DNA of 30,002 nt from CADCVW01 sp035644935 (GTDB lineage: Bacteria > Pseudomonadota > Alphaproteobacteria > Sphingomonadales > Sphingomonadaceae): assembly GCA_035644935.1 (NCBI GenBank), contig DASQNO010000094.1, positions 1 to 30,002 of the forward strand, given 5' to 3'. Below are positions 1 through 9,858 of this stretch, one piece after another. A program made the translations under genes and the position numbers. The number at the start of each line of letters is the position of its first letter. Position 1 is the first letter of the stretch. The notes under the pieces were generated by a model that worked only from the letters and a program-made list of their open reading frames with translations, searched no databases and was not told the origin of the DNA.

Positions 1-266
1 ATGCACGCGTCGTAGGCGACCGTCTTGCCGACCATCGCCGTGCGCATCTCCGGCGTAACGTTGCCGCCGGTGATCGAGCGGGTGACCTGCGCCAGTTCCC
101 ACTGGCCGGGGCTCAAGATGTCCTGCCGGGTCGCGGACGGGCGATCGACGGCAGTGCCGACGGGGGTGTTCGCGGTTCCGGGGACGGAGGCCTGCGCCGC
201 GGGCGCGGACGCGGGCGCCTGGTTGCAGGCGGCGAGGACGAGAAGAAGCGGGAGCGCGCGGGTCAT
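1..266 (-). CDS. DUF3617-type lipoprotein, C-terminus beyond the window
   Basis: The first 88 codons are visible and the rest lies beyond the left edge. The ATG at 266 opens a lipoprotein signal peptide (MTRALPLLLVLAAC) with the lipobox Cys at residue 14. A Pro/Ala-rich linker and an LSPGQWE motif follow. The PGQWE motif and the following beta-rich start resemble DUF3617 proteins, which are small, envelope-anchored in Proteobacteria and of unknown role. The gene at 2204-2740 carries the matching LQPGQWE motif, so the two look like paralogues. A repeat element (338-447) and the dehydrogenase stop lie upstream. No strong Shine-Dalgarno is visible before the ATG. Confidence 0.7.
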   Translation of the reverse strand, partial: MTRALPLLLVLAACNQAPASAPAAQASVPGTANTPVGTAVDRPSATRQDILSPGQWELAQVTRSITGGNVTPEMRTAMVGKTVAYDAC

Positions 267-337
267 GGGCAGGCCTTGGTTTGTGCAGGCTGCCGGAGGT
301 AGCGAGGGGAGGTAAATGAGGGGTTAGGAGCAGGTAA

Positions 338-447
338 CCCCTCCCCTTGAGGGGAGGGGTTGGGGTGGGGGCGAGCAGCGCACCGCGAGCTTCCCGTCTT
401 CGTCTGACCGTCAGCCCCACCCCAACCCCTCCCCTGAAGGGGAGGGG
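338..447. repeat. Paired palindromic repeat, family B, copy 1
   Basis: Two inverted copies of one unit. The left copy (338-371) is a hairpin of CCCTCCCC and GGGGAGGGG arms with a TTGA-type loop, followed by TTGGGGTGGGG. The right copy (about 415-447) is its reverse complement. The whole can fold as two small hairpins or one long cruciform. It ends 7 bases from the stop codon of the dehydrogenase at 455. Related elements are at 18703-18837 and 28756-28907. A role as terminator or mRNA 3' stabiliser is inferred from position. Confidence 0.85.
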
Positions 448-454
448 CTTTAGG

Positions 455-1630
455 TCACCTTTTCGGCTTCATCACGCACTTGATGCAATTGTCGTGGTGA
501 CCCTGGAACTTCTTGTACAACTCCGGCCCGTCTTCCAGGCTGCCGGTGTGCGTGATTACGAAGCTGGGGTCGATCTTTCCTTCGACGATCAGCGTCAGCA
601 GCGGCTCCAGGTAGCGGTGCGTGTGCGTCTGGCCGCCCTTCATGGTCAGCGCCTTGTTCATCAGCGGTCCCATCGGGAACTTGTCGACGAACCCGACATA
701 GACGCCCGGGATCGAAAGGTGCCCGCCCTTGCGGCAGCAATGCACCATCTGGCGCAGGACGTGGATGCGGTCGGTGGCCAGGAACGCCGCCGCCTTGACT
801 CGGTCGAGCACGGCGTCGAACGAGCCGTGGCCCGCCGCCTCGCACCCGACGCAGTCGATGCAACTGTCGGGGCCGCGATTGCCCGTTATCTTCTGCAATT
901 CGTCGAAGATGTCCTGGTTCTTGAAGTTCAATGTCTCGGCGCCGCCGTCGCGCGCCATCTGCAGCCGCTCCTCCTCCTCGTCGATGGCGATGACGCGGCC
1001 CGCGCCCATGATCAACGCGGAGCGGATCGCGAACTGGCCCACGGGCCCCGCGCCCCAGATCGCGACGGTGTCGCCCGGCTGAATGTGCGCGTTCTCCGCC
1101 GCCATCCAGCCGGTCGGAAAGATGTCGGTCAGGAACAGCGCCTGTTCGTCGGGAATGCCGTCCGGAATCTTGATGTGACCCATGTCCGCGAAGGGAATGC
1201 GAAGGTACTCGGCCTGACCGCCGGCGTAGCCGCCCAGCATGTGGCTGTATCCGAATAGCCCGGCGGGCGAATGGCCCATGATCTTGGCGGCCATGGCAGC
1301 GTTGCGGTTGGAATTGTCGCAGCAGGAGAACAGGCTGTTCTTGCAGAACCAGCACTGCCCGCACGCCATGTTGAACGGAGTGGCGATGCGGTCGCCAACC
1401 TTGAGCTTGGTGACGCCCTTCCCGACGGCGACGACCTCGCCCATCGTTTCGTGGCCCAGGATGTCGCCCGATTCCATCGTCGGCATGTAGCCGTCGTAGA
1501 GGTGGAGATCGGACCCGCAGATCGCGCAGGCGGTGACCTTGATGACGACATCGGTGTCTTCCTCGATCGTCGCGTCGGGAACGGTGTCGACGCGCACATC
1601 GTATTTGCCGTGCCAGGTCAGTGCGCGCAT
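455..1630 (-). CDS. Zinc-dependent alcohol dehydrogenase, glutathione-independent formaldehyde dehydrogenase-like
   Basis: A 391-residue medium-chain dehydrogenase. The catalytic zinc site shows Cys38 (AICGSD) and the GHE motif with His60. A structural zinc lobe has Cys90, Cys93, Cys96 and Cys104. The Rossmann motif GAGPVG is at about 193-198. The FNMACGQCWFC lobe and the long insert after it (about 105-140) match the branch called glutathione-independent formaldehyde dehydrogenases; the true substrate may be another aldehyde or alcohol. The start at 1630 is chosen because the protein begins exactly there (MRALTWHGKYDVRV) and an AAAGG lies 9 bases upstream. The open frame runs on to 1939 only by reading through a repeat element. 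It stands alone, flanked by repeats at 338-447 and 1701-1817. Confidence 0.92.
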   Translation of the reverse strand: MRALTWHGKYDVRVDTVPDATIEEDTDVVIKVTACAICGSDLHLYDGYMPTMESGDILGHETMGEVVAVGKGVTKLKVGDRIATPFNMACGQCWFCKNSLFSCCDNSNRNAAMAAKIMGHSPAGLFGYSHMLGGYAGGQAEYLRIPFADMGHIKIPDGIPDEQALFLTDIFPTGWMAAENAHIQPGDTVAIWGAGPVGQFAIRSALIMGAGRVIAIDEEEERLQMARDGGAETLNFKNQDIFDELQKITGNRGPDSCIDCVGCEAAGHGSFDAVLDRVKAAAFLATDRIHVLRQMVHCCRKGGHLSIPGVYVGFVDKFPMGPLMNKALTMKGGQTHTHRYLEPLLTLIVEGKIDPSFVITHTGSLEDGPELYKKFQGHHDNCIKCVMKPKR

Positions 1631-1700
1631 CGAGGGGAGCCTTTCGGTTAACGGATGTTCATCCGATCGAACGGGGGCGCGCGGAGCGGGTTCCACCTTT

Positions 1701-1817
1701 CGCCATCTTGGCGGAGGCCGGGATCCAAGATCGCAATCTACGCGGCCTCCACGCCGGCTTTCGTCATGCGCTGTCCAACGTTGGTGATCTTGGGTCCCGG
1801 CTTTCGCCGGGATGACG
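1701..1817. repeat. Paired palindromic repeat, family A, copy 1
   Basis: The right arm (1786-1817) reads, on the minus strand, CGTCATCCCGGCGAAAGCC followed by GGGACCCAAGATC. The left arm (1701-1732) is a slightly decayed inverted copy, CGCCATCTTGGCGGAGGCC followed by GGGATCCAAGATC. Each arm contains its own CCCGGC/GCCGGG hairpin. The element touches the stop codon of the VOC gene, with 0 bases between 1817 and 1818. Other copies are at 21512-21597 and 27848-27963. Confidence 0.85.
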
Positions 1818-2207
1818 CTACTCCGCGCCGACTTTGAACACCGCCAGCTTGTTGCCGTCCGGATCGCGGAAATAGGCGGCGTAGAAGCCCATATGCTCGG
1901 GACCGCGAAGGCCGGGCGCGCCCTCGTCGGAGCCGCCAAGCTCGATCGCGCGGTCGTGCAAGCGGTCGACCTGCTCGCGGCGGTCGACCGTCAGCGCGAC
2001 CATATTGCCGTTGCCGGGCTGGGCCGTGCCCCCGTCATAAGGCCGGGTGACGACAAGCGAGGGCGCCGTCCAGTCGGTGCCCCACAAGGTGAAGTCGTTC
2101 TCCTCGAACTCCATCAAACGCTTGGCGCCCACCTCGGCTAGAAGCGCGTCGTAGAACGCCTTGGCCCGTGCGGGATCATTGGTGCCAAGCGTCGCATAGC
2201 CGATCAT
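1818..2207 (-). CDS. VOC/glyoxalase-family protein
   Basis: A 129-residue single-domain vicinal-oxygen-chelate protein. It opens with MIGYATLGTNDPARAKAFYDALL, typical of the first beta-alpha-beta unit, and ends with the usual FRDPDGNKLAVFK strand. Family members are metal-dependent lyases, dioxygenases or resistance proteins; the substrate cannot be told from the sequence. The start codon at 2207 overlaps the stop of the DUF3617 gene as ATGA, so it is the last gene of a coupled three-gene operon. The stop codon abuts a family A repeat. Confidence 0.9.
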   Translation of the reverse strand: MIGYATLGTNDPARAKAFYDALLAEVGAKRLMEFEENDFTLWGTDWTAPSLVVTRPYDGGTAQPGNGNMVALTVDRREQVDRLHDRAIELGGSDEGAPGLRGPEHMGFYAAYFRDPDGNKLAVFKVGAE

Positions 2208-2740
2208 TTGCTCGTCTCCTGTTCTGGGGTGCAGGCGCCGGTGCGGCGGCCGGTCACCGTCGCCTTCATCGTCATGGCCATGCCGCCGGGCAGGTCCGTT
2301 TTCATGCCCATGTCCATGTCGAAGCGGTCCCGCGCGTGCGTGCCCGCCAGCGTCATCGCGATCTTGCCTGGCGCCTTTGCCGGCGCGCAGGTCATCACCG
2401 CGTCGATCTTGGCGCCCGCCATCGAGAAGCGCTGATAGGTGCAGTTGCCGTCTTTGGTCCCCGACAGGATGTTGGCGTCGGGGCGCGCGGCCTCAGACGG
2501 GGTAATGCAGTTGCTGGTGTTCGTGCGCGTGCCCGTCGCCGCCTGCGTCGCGCCGGCGGGGAGGCCGGCGATCTCCATGGCGGTGATCAGCGTCGTCGTC
2601 TCCCACTGGCCGGGCTGCAGTTGCAGTTTGCGCGTCTCGGCGGCGACGGCGTTCGCCGAGAGCGCATCGCCCGGGTTCTCGGCGGGCTTGGAACAGGCGG
2701 CCACGAGCGCCAGCGTCAGAAGGACCGCGGAGCGGTTCAT
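2204..2740 (-). CDS. DUF3617 domain-containing lipoprotein
   Basis: A 178-residue exported protein. The signal peptide MNRSAVLLTLALVAACS ends in a lipobox with Cys16, so it is probably anchored in the inner or outer membrane. The mature part has LQPGQWETTT, a CITPSEAA segment, and three further Cys (in NCI, NCT and TCA) that could form disulfides in the periplasm. This pattern is that of DUF3617, whose function is unknown. Both ends overlap neighbours by ATGA (amidohydrolase upstream, VOC protein downstream), so translation is probably coupled. A partial paralogue lies at the left edge of the window. Confidence 0.88.
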   Translation of the reverse strand: MNRSAVLLTLALVAACSKPAENPGDALSANAVAAETRKLQLQPGQWETTTLITAMEIAGLPAGATQAATGTRTNTSNCITPSEAARPDANILSGTKDGNCTYQRFSMAGAKIDAVMTCAPAKAPGKIAMTLAGTHARDRFDMDMGMKTDLPGGMAMTMKATVTGRRTGACTPEQETSK

Positions 2741-4077
2741 CGCGCTAGCGACGCCGCGCGCGGCCGGGAGCCTAGCAGTTCGAGAACCGCAACCGTCATC
2801 GCCTCGGTCCCCAGGCGGATCGAGGGTTCGGGGGCGATCTTGAACAGGGGCGAATGGTGCGACGGAACCGGCGGGCCGCCGTTACGCGCGGCGTCCAGCG
2901 CTGCCTGCGGGGTGCCGCCAACGGTGAAGTAATAGCCCTTGATGCCGTGCCGCGGTTCGACGAACGCGGCGAAATCCTCCGCGCCCATGCCCATCTGCTC
3001 GAAGGGCTCGAACGCGCCCGCGCCCAGTTCGCGCACCATGGTGGCGTTGAGGCGGCGGGCGAGCACGCCGTCGTTGATCGTGGTCGGCGTGCCGCCCGCG
3101 ACCTTGACCTCGGGCAGGCGGTTTTCGGGCATGCCGTTCATGCGGCCGACGCCTTCCGCAACGCGCTTGATCGATTTGAGGAGAAAGGCGCGGGTTTCCT
3201 CGTCGTTCGCGCGCACGGTGACCTGCAGGTCGGCGCGGTCGGAGATGATGTTGTGCTTGGTCCCGGCGTTGAACGCGCCGACGGTGATCACGCCTGCCTT
3301 CAAAGGGTTGCGTTCGCGGCTGATGATCCCCTGTAGCGCCTGGACGATCTGCGCGCCCATATAGACGGGGTCCTTGCCCGTGTTGGGCGACGCGCCGTGC
3401 GCTCCGACGCCGTGGACGGTGATGTCCACCGTGTCGGACGAGGAATATTGAATGCCTTCGGACGCGGAGACTTTGCCGGTCGGACGGCCCGAGTTGACGT
3501 GAAAGGCGAGCGCGTATTCGGGCTTGGGAAAGCGCGTGTACAGGCCGTCGTCGATCATCGCCTGCGCGCCGCCGACCAGCTCCTCGGCGGGCTGGACGAC
3601 GAACACCACCGTGCCCTTCCACCGATCGGTCATCGCGGCCAGGCGGCGGGCGGTGCCGATCAGCGACGTGATGTGAACGTCGTGGCCGCAAGCGTGCATG
3701 ACGGGGGCCTCGACGCCGTTGACGCCGACCTGGCGGACGCCGGTCGCGGCGTAGGACAGGCCGCTCTTCTCCTCGACCGGCAGTCCATCCATGTCGGCGC
3801 GGACGAGCACGGTTGGCCCCGCCCCATTCCTGAGCACGCCGACGACGCCGGTGCGGCCGACCTTTTCGGTGACGACGACGCCGGGGACCTTGCGAAGCTC
3901 GGCAGCCATGCGCGCGGCGGTCTTGACCTCCTTGAACGAGAGCTCGGGGTTGCGGTGGAAATGGTCGAACAGCTTGCCGAGATCGCGGTCGTAGTCGGCC
4001 TTGATCGCCGGCGCGAAGTCGGGGGCGGCGACAGCGGGCGAAGCAAGCAGGGCGACGAGGAGAAAAGTCAGGCGCAT
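2737..4077 (-). CDS. Secreted M20D-family amidohydrolase/peptidase
   Basis: A 446-residue protein with a Sec signal peptide (MRLTFLLVALLASPAVAA, residues 1-18) and a hippurate hydrolase/aminoacylase-like catalytic fold. Visible metal ligands are in HACGHD (Cys130, His132), QPAEE (Glu165/Glu166) and AFHV (His193). A dimerisation insert follows and MGAEDFA comes near the C-terminus. The family removes acyl groups from N-acyl amino acids or related amides. The signal peptide places it in the periplasm or outside. The start at 4077 is preferred over upstream in-frame Met codons because only it gives a clean signal peptide. It is the first gene of the operon with the DUF3617 and VOC genes. Confidence 0.92.
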   Translation of the reverse strand: MRLTFLLVALLASPAVAAPDFAPAIKADYDRDLGKLFDHFHRNPELSFKEVKTAARMAAELRKVPGVVVTEKVGRTGVVGVLRNGAGPTVLVRADMDGLPVEEKSGLSYAATGVRQVGVNGVEAPVMHACGHDVHITSLIGTARRLAAMTDRWKGTVVFVVQPAEELVGGAQAMIDDGLYTRFPKPEYALAFHVNSGRPTGKVSASEGIQYSSSDTVDITVHGVGAHGASPNTGKDPVYMGAQIVQALQGIISRERNPLKAGVITVGAFNAGTKHNIISDRADLQVTVRANDEETRAFLLKSIKRVAEGVGRMNGMPENRLPEVKVAGGTPTTINDGVLARRLNATMVRELGAGAFEPFEQMGMGAEDFAAFVEPRHGIKGYYFTVGGTPQAALDAARNGGPPVPSHHSPLFKIAPEPSIRLGTEAMTVAVLELLGSRPRAASLAR

Positions 4078-4186
4078 GTGGGGTCCCCTTGGATGCATGC
4101 CGATCCTAAGCGTCTTTGCCGCCCGGGCGAAAGGCGAAACTGGATCAAGCTGTCCTGGAGGTCGGTCAGCCGACGACGCCGACGGT

Positions 4187-4756
4187 CTAGACCAGTCCGT
4201 CGGTCTCCACGCCAAGTCCCGCGATCGTGGTCGCGGCGACCCGCTCGCCCAGGACGCACTCGCGTCGCTCGGCATAGCCGCCGGCCGAGGGAGACCATAA
4301 CTGGTGAATAATGCCGGCGGGCAAGTCCATGACCCAGTACTCGGGTACGCCGTGCCGGGCGTACAATTCGGCCATTTCGCCCAGATCGTCCCGGATCGTG
4401 CTGTCCGCCACTTCGCAGATTAGAACAACGTTCGCGCAGGGAACCGTGCCGACGAGCGGCATGGCGCTGGTTATGAAAATGTCGGGCTCGGGCATGCTGT
4501 CCGGCGCCATGTTGATTGAACCCTCCGACCACGCTTCAAGTCCGCCGCCGAGCGCGTCGCAGGCGTCTGCGAGCCGGCGCAACAGCTTGACCTTCGCCCG
4601 CGTGTGTCGTGCATATTGCGCGTTCACGAAGACGATCGTGCCATTGATGAGCTCCGTCTTGCGATAGCCTTTGAAAGCGCCCGCGCGATCGAGCAGCAGG
4701 AAGTCGTCAACGGTGAGCTTGGCGACCTGCCGCGCGGTCGAGACCTGGACGTTCAT
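4187..4756 (-). CDS. Uma2-family (DUF820) putative nuclease-fold protein
   Basis: A 189-residue protein with the Uma2 layout: LTVDDFL near residue 15, ELINGT (Glu35), MPEPDIFI (Asp92), ICEVADST (Glu115) and LYARHGVPEYWVMDL (about 131-145). The family has a PD-(D/E)XK nuclease-like fold, but its cellular role is unclear. In most members I recall, the DLGEK segment before LYA has a Lys; here it reads DLGEMAELYA, with Met128. The conserved acidic residues remain. The gene stands alone and diverges from uvrB across 83 bases. Confidence 0.85.
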   Translation of the reverse strand: MNVQVSTARQVAKLTVDDFLLLDRAGAFKGYRKTELINGTIVFVNAQYARHTRAKVKLLRRLADACDALGGGLEAWSEGSINMAPDSMPEPDIFITSAMPLVGTVPCANVVLICEVADSTIRDDLGEMAELYARHGVPEYWVMDLPAGIIHQLWSPSAGGYAERRECVLGERVAATTIAGLGVETDGLV

Positions 4757-4839
4757 GGCGTCAACTTAGCACTACCGACGCGATGCGCAAAGCCGATGAA
4801 GGCTGGCGAAACGCTTGTCGAAACTCCATGTGTTCCGGC

Positions 4840-7038
<2,199 letters not shown>

Positions 7039-7051
7039 ACCCCGCCGCAGT

Positions 7052-8179
7052 CTAACGCATCAACCCGGCAGCGCGGAGCGCGTCCTCGATGACCTTCTGC
7101 GGCCCGCTGTGCGCCTGCGCGACGACCTCGGCGGTCGGTGTGCGTACCGCCTTCGGCCGCGTGGAAGCGGACTTGCTCGCCCGCGCTGTCGAAGTTCCCG
7201 CCCCGACCGCCGGCCCGACGCCGAAAAAGGCGGCGATCCGGTCGGTTGAACTGATCCCCGCGTCTAGCATGTGTGCCCGGGCCGCGCCCGCCTCGCCCAC
7301 GTCATGGCCGGGACGCAGCGGGGTGCCGTGACCCATGCCGGCGACCGCATAGTGTTCCAGAACAACGGCGCCTTTCGCGTCGGCCCAGAGGCTTCGGACG
7401 TGTCCGTCGGCCATTTCGGTGCGCGTCGGCGCGACGGGGAGGCCGTGAACATCCGCCCATTGACGCGCCACCGCGTCACCATTGCCTGAGGTTACCGTCA
7501 TGTCAGCGCTGCCGTGCCACACCGACACGCGTGGCCAGCGGCCCTTGTGGGGCGAGGCGGCGCGAACTTCTCCACCGAGCGCCGTGTCGGAAACGGGGCC
7601 GCCCCGCCCGCTCATGCATTCCAGCGCCTCGCCGACGCCCGATGCGCAGCCGAACGGAAGCCCGGCAATGATCGCGCCAGCCGCAAAGGTTTCGGGGTAG
7701 GTCGCCAGCATCGCGCCCGTCATCGCGCCGCCGGCCGACAGGCCGGTGACGAACACGCGCGCGCGGTCCAGCCCGTGCGCGGCGCACATCGCTTCCGTCA
7801 TCGCGTGGATCGACGCGACCTCCCCGGCCCCGCGCGTCGTGTCGCGCGGCTGGAACCAGTTGAAGCAGAGGTTCGGATTATTGCGCCGCGTCTGCTCAGG
7901 ATAAAGCAGTGCGAAGCCGTAGCGCGCGGCGAGTTGCGACCAGCCGGAACCCGCATCGTAGTCCGCCGCTGACTGCGTGCAGCCGTGCAGCACCACGACG
8001 AGCGGCGCGCCGGGCGCCAATCCGTCGGGCACGAACATGCGCGCTTCCAGCCCGCCGGGATTATCGAACGGCGTGTCGAAGGCGCTTAGCGACCCGGCCG
8101 CCTGCCCGCCGTTCCCGGCCAGTTCCGCGAGGAGCGAGGGAGCCACCTTCAGCTTGGATAGAGTTCGGGGCAGCCGCAT
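7052..8179 (-). CDS. PHB depolymerase-family esterase
   Basis: A 375-residue alpha/beta hydrolase of the PHB depolymerase/LpqC family. Visible: the oxyanion region VVLHGCTQ (62-69), the nucleophile Ser148 in GLSAGG, a probable Asp226 (WHGSADMTV) and His284 (GMGHGTP). There is no signal peptide. The N-terminus (SKLKVAPSLLAELAGNGG) and a low-complexity Ser/Thr/Ala/Lys C-terminal tail (from about 315) flank the catalytic domain. Substrates in the family include polyhydroxyalkanoates and feruloyl or acetyl esters. A PhaR-like palindrome at 8255-8270 in its promoter region hints at a link to PHB metabolism. AAGGA lies 7 bases before the ATG. Confidence 0.9.
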   Translation of the reverse strand: MRLPRTLSKLKVAPSLLAELAGNGGQAAGSLSAFDTPFDNPGGLEARMFVPDGLAPGAPLVVVLHGCTQSAADYDAGSGWSQLAARYGFALLYPEQTRRNNPNLCFNWFQPRDTTRGAGEVASIHAMTEAMCAAHGLDRARVFVTGLSAGGAMTGAMLATYPETFAAGAIIAGLPFGCASGVGEALECMSGRGGPVSDTALGGEVRAASPHKGRWPRVSVWHGSADMTVTSGNGDAVARQWADVHGLPVAPTRTEMADGHVRSLWADAKGAVVLEHYAVAGMGHGTPLRPGHDVGEAGAARAHMLDAGISSTDRIAAFFGVGPAVGAGTSTARASKSASTRPKAVRTPTAEVVAQAHSGPQKVIEDALRAAGLMR

Positions 8180-8254
8180 GATTATTCCTTGAGTGAGGTC
8201 GGGGCAGCCGTAAACGGCGCGCCCGTTCGATATAGACGCCTCGCGACGTCACAA

Positions 8255-8270
8255 GTTGCTGCAGTGCAAC
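8255..8270. promoter_or_regulatory. PhaR-like operator palindrome
   Basis: GTTGCTGCAGTGCAAC is an imperfect palindrome rich in TGC/GCA steps. It lies in the divergent region between the PHB-depolymerase-type esterase and the alpha/beta hydrolase. In Alphaproteobacteria the PHB-responsive repressor PhaR binds TGC-rich sites of this style upstream of phasin and PHB genes. The match is from memory of such sites and rests on a single copy. Confidence 0.4.
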
Positions 8271-8326
8271 AATCTTTATGGACGCGGCAGGAAGGACCCA
8301 TCGACCGGCTCCGGGGTTTCGGGCGC

Positions 8327-9106
8327 ATGACCCTCACCGTTCACCGCGCCGGCGCCGGCAAACCGCTCCTGCTTGTTCACGGCCTCGGTAGCAGTTGGAA
8401 GTCGTGGCAATTGATTGTTCCGGCGCTCGCCGCGGATCGCGAGGTGATCGCGGTTGACCTGCCGGGTCACGGCGCGACGCCCGCGGGAGCCGACAGCGGC
8501 ACGTTCGAAGGGCAGGTGCGCAGCCTGGACGCTTTTCTGGAGGAGCAGAAGCTCGTTGGGGTCGACATGGTCGGCAGTTCGATGGGCGGGCGAATGGTGC
8601 TGGAACTTGCACGTCGGGGACGCGCGGGTACGGTGGTCAGCCTGGACCCGGGCGGATTCTGGCAAGGGTGGGAACGCGATTACGTCCGCACCAGCCTTGG
8701 CGCATCGATCGGGCTGCTGCGGATGATTAAGCCGTCTTTGCCGGCGCTGGCCGCCAACCCCGCGTCGCGCGCGGCGCTGCTCGCGCAGCTATCCGCGCGG
8801 CCCTGGGCGCTCGACGCCCGTCTCGTTGCGGACGAGCTGAACGCCTTTGCGAGTTCGACGGTCGCGGTCTCGTTGACGCTCAACCTGACCGAAGGTCCTA
8901 TGCAGCAGGGTCCGGCCGCACCGAGCGCACGCCCGCTGGTGATCGGCTGGGGCCGGTCCGACCGGCTTCTGTTCCCGACCCAAGCGGCCCGCGCTGTGGC
9001 GGCGTTCCCGTCGGCGTCGCTGCACTGGTTCGAGGGCAGCGGCCATTTTCCAATGTGGGATCAGCCCGAAGAAACGCTCCGCGTCATTCGCGAGGCCGTA
9101 GCCTGA
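8327..9106 (+). CDS. Alpha/beta hydrolase
   Basis: A 259-residue cytoplasmic alpha/beta hydrolase. Visible: LLVHGLGSSW (oxyanion loop, 16-24), VDLPGHG (43-49), the nucleophile Ser85 in GSSMGG, Asp212 in GWGRSDRL, and His240 in GSGHFP. The catalytic triad is therefore complete. The substrate is unknown; esterases, lactonases and lipases share this layout. The ATG at 8327 directly precedes the first strand (MTLTVHRAGAGKPLLL). A TTG at 8189 would add 46 poorly conserved-looking residues and run over the promoter region. AGGAAGGA at about 8290 is too far from 8327 for a normal spacing. It diverges from the esterase gene. Confidence 0.88.
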   Translation: MTLTVHRAGAGKPLLLVHGLGSSWKSWQLIVPALAADREVIAVDLPGHGATPAGADSGTFEGQVRSLDAFLEEQKLVGVDMVGSSMGGRMVLELARRGRAGTVVSLDPGGFWQGWERDYVRTSLGASIGLLRMIKPSLPALAANPASRAALLAQLSARPWALDARLVADELNAFASSTVAVSLTLNLTEGPMQQGPAAPSARPLVIGWGRSDRLLFPTQAARAVAAFPSASLHWFEGSGHFPMWDQPEETLRVIREAVA

Positions 9107-9150
9107 TTCGCTCCCTTGGCGCAGGCGGCCTAGCTCGTTACACGGGCGTC

Positions 9151-9351
9151 ATGACAAGAGAATTGGGGACTCTGGAGCGCGCGTTCGAACTGGCCCGGTC
9201 GGGCGAATGCGCATCAGTGGGCGAAATCCGGATGCGGTTGAAGAAGGAACGCTGCGACTCGGTCGAAGCGCACCTGTCGGGCCCATCCATCAGCCGCCAG
9301 CTGCGCGCGCTGTGCGACGAGGCGCGCAAGAGCCCGACGCCGGCGGCTTAA
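9151..9351 (+). CDS. Small conserved hypothetical protein (66 aa)
   Basis: The ATG at 9151 starts MTRELGTLERAFELARSG, followed by EIRMRLKKERCDSVEAHLSG and a C-terminal LRALCDEARK. It is predicted all-helical and charged, without signal or membrane segment. I recall short alphaproteobacterial hypotheticals with the same order (LERAFELARSG, then EIR-RLK, then AHL-GPS-RQLR), so it is probably a real conserved gene. The function is unknown; an RNA- or DNA-binding role would be guesswork. The start is preferred over the 9055 extension, which overlaps the hydrolase gene. It ends 5 bases from the convergent lipoprotein gene. Confidence 0.75.
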   Translation: MTRELGTLERAFELARSGECASVGEIRMRLKKERCDSVEAHLSGPSISRQLRALCDEARKSPTPAA

Positions 9352-9356
9352 CCGAC

Positions 9357-9755
9357 TCAGCTCTTCGCGGCCGGGGCAGCCTCGGGCAAGCTGCACGCCG
9401 GCAGCTTAAGCGTCGCCATGTCCTCGCATTTGCGGACCTGGACGTCGCCGGTTGGGGCGATGAACAGCGCGTAGGCGGTCCGCTGGCACGTCGCGACCCA
9501 CATCTTCAGATTGTCGTAATCCTGCTGAAACGCCGAGGTTTCGACGCGGTCGCAGCTTTCCTTGGCTTGGCGGATCGCACTGCGGAGCGCTGAGTCGCGC
9601 CGCAGCGTGTCGAGCTTCACCAGCCCGTCGTGGTACGGGTTGGCGACGGTGATTGCCTTAATCGTGGGCGCCGACTGCTTGGCAGGCGCGACACCGCCGT
9701 CGCATCCAATCAGCGCCAGAGCGAAAACGGTGATCGCTGCGACTTGCGTTTTCAT
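9357..9755 (-). CDS. Hypothetical lipoprotein
   Basis: A 132-residue exported protein of unknown function. From the ATG at 9755 the signal is MKTQVAAITVFALALIGC, with lipobox Cys18. The mature part is polar, has Cys in KESCDR, VATCQR, RKCED and PACSL that could form two disulfides, and ends in an Ala/Pro-rich tail. The upstream in-frame start at 9785 would put ten charged residues before the signal and is rejected. The gene is monocistronic between a convergent small gene and a divergent MAPEG gene. Confidence 0.75.
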   Translation of the reverse strand: MKTQVAAITVFALALIGCDGGVAPAKQSAPTIKAITVANPYHDGLVKLDTLRRDSALRSAIRQAKESCDRVETSAFQQDYDNLKMWVATCQRTAYALFIAPTGDVQVRKCEDMATLKLPACSLPEAAPAAKS

Positions 9756-9858
9756 GATCCGACGCCCCTCTATCCTTGCGCGCATTCAAACGTGAAGTTT
9801 ACCCAAGTCGTGCGATTACAGGATCACCGCCGCCCGCCTCAACCCCTCCGGAGACACT

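Noticed and set aside
1631..1939. N-terminal extension of the dehydrogenase frame
   Set aside because: It translates through the family A repeat (giving VIPAKAGTQ) and overlaps the VOC gene; the protein starts naturally at 1630.
4184..4193. Perfect palindrome GGTCTAGACC at the Uma2 stop codon
   Set aside because: Ten bases, single copy, overlapping a coding end; not enough to call an operator or terminator.
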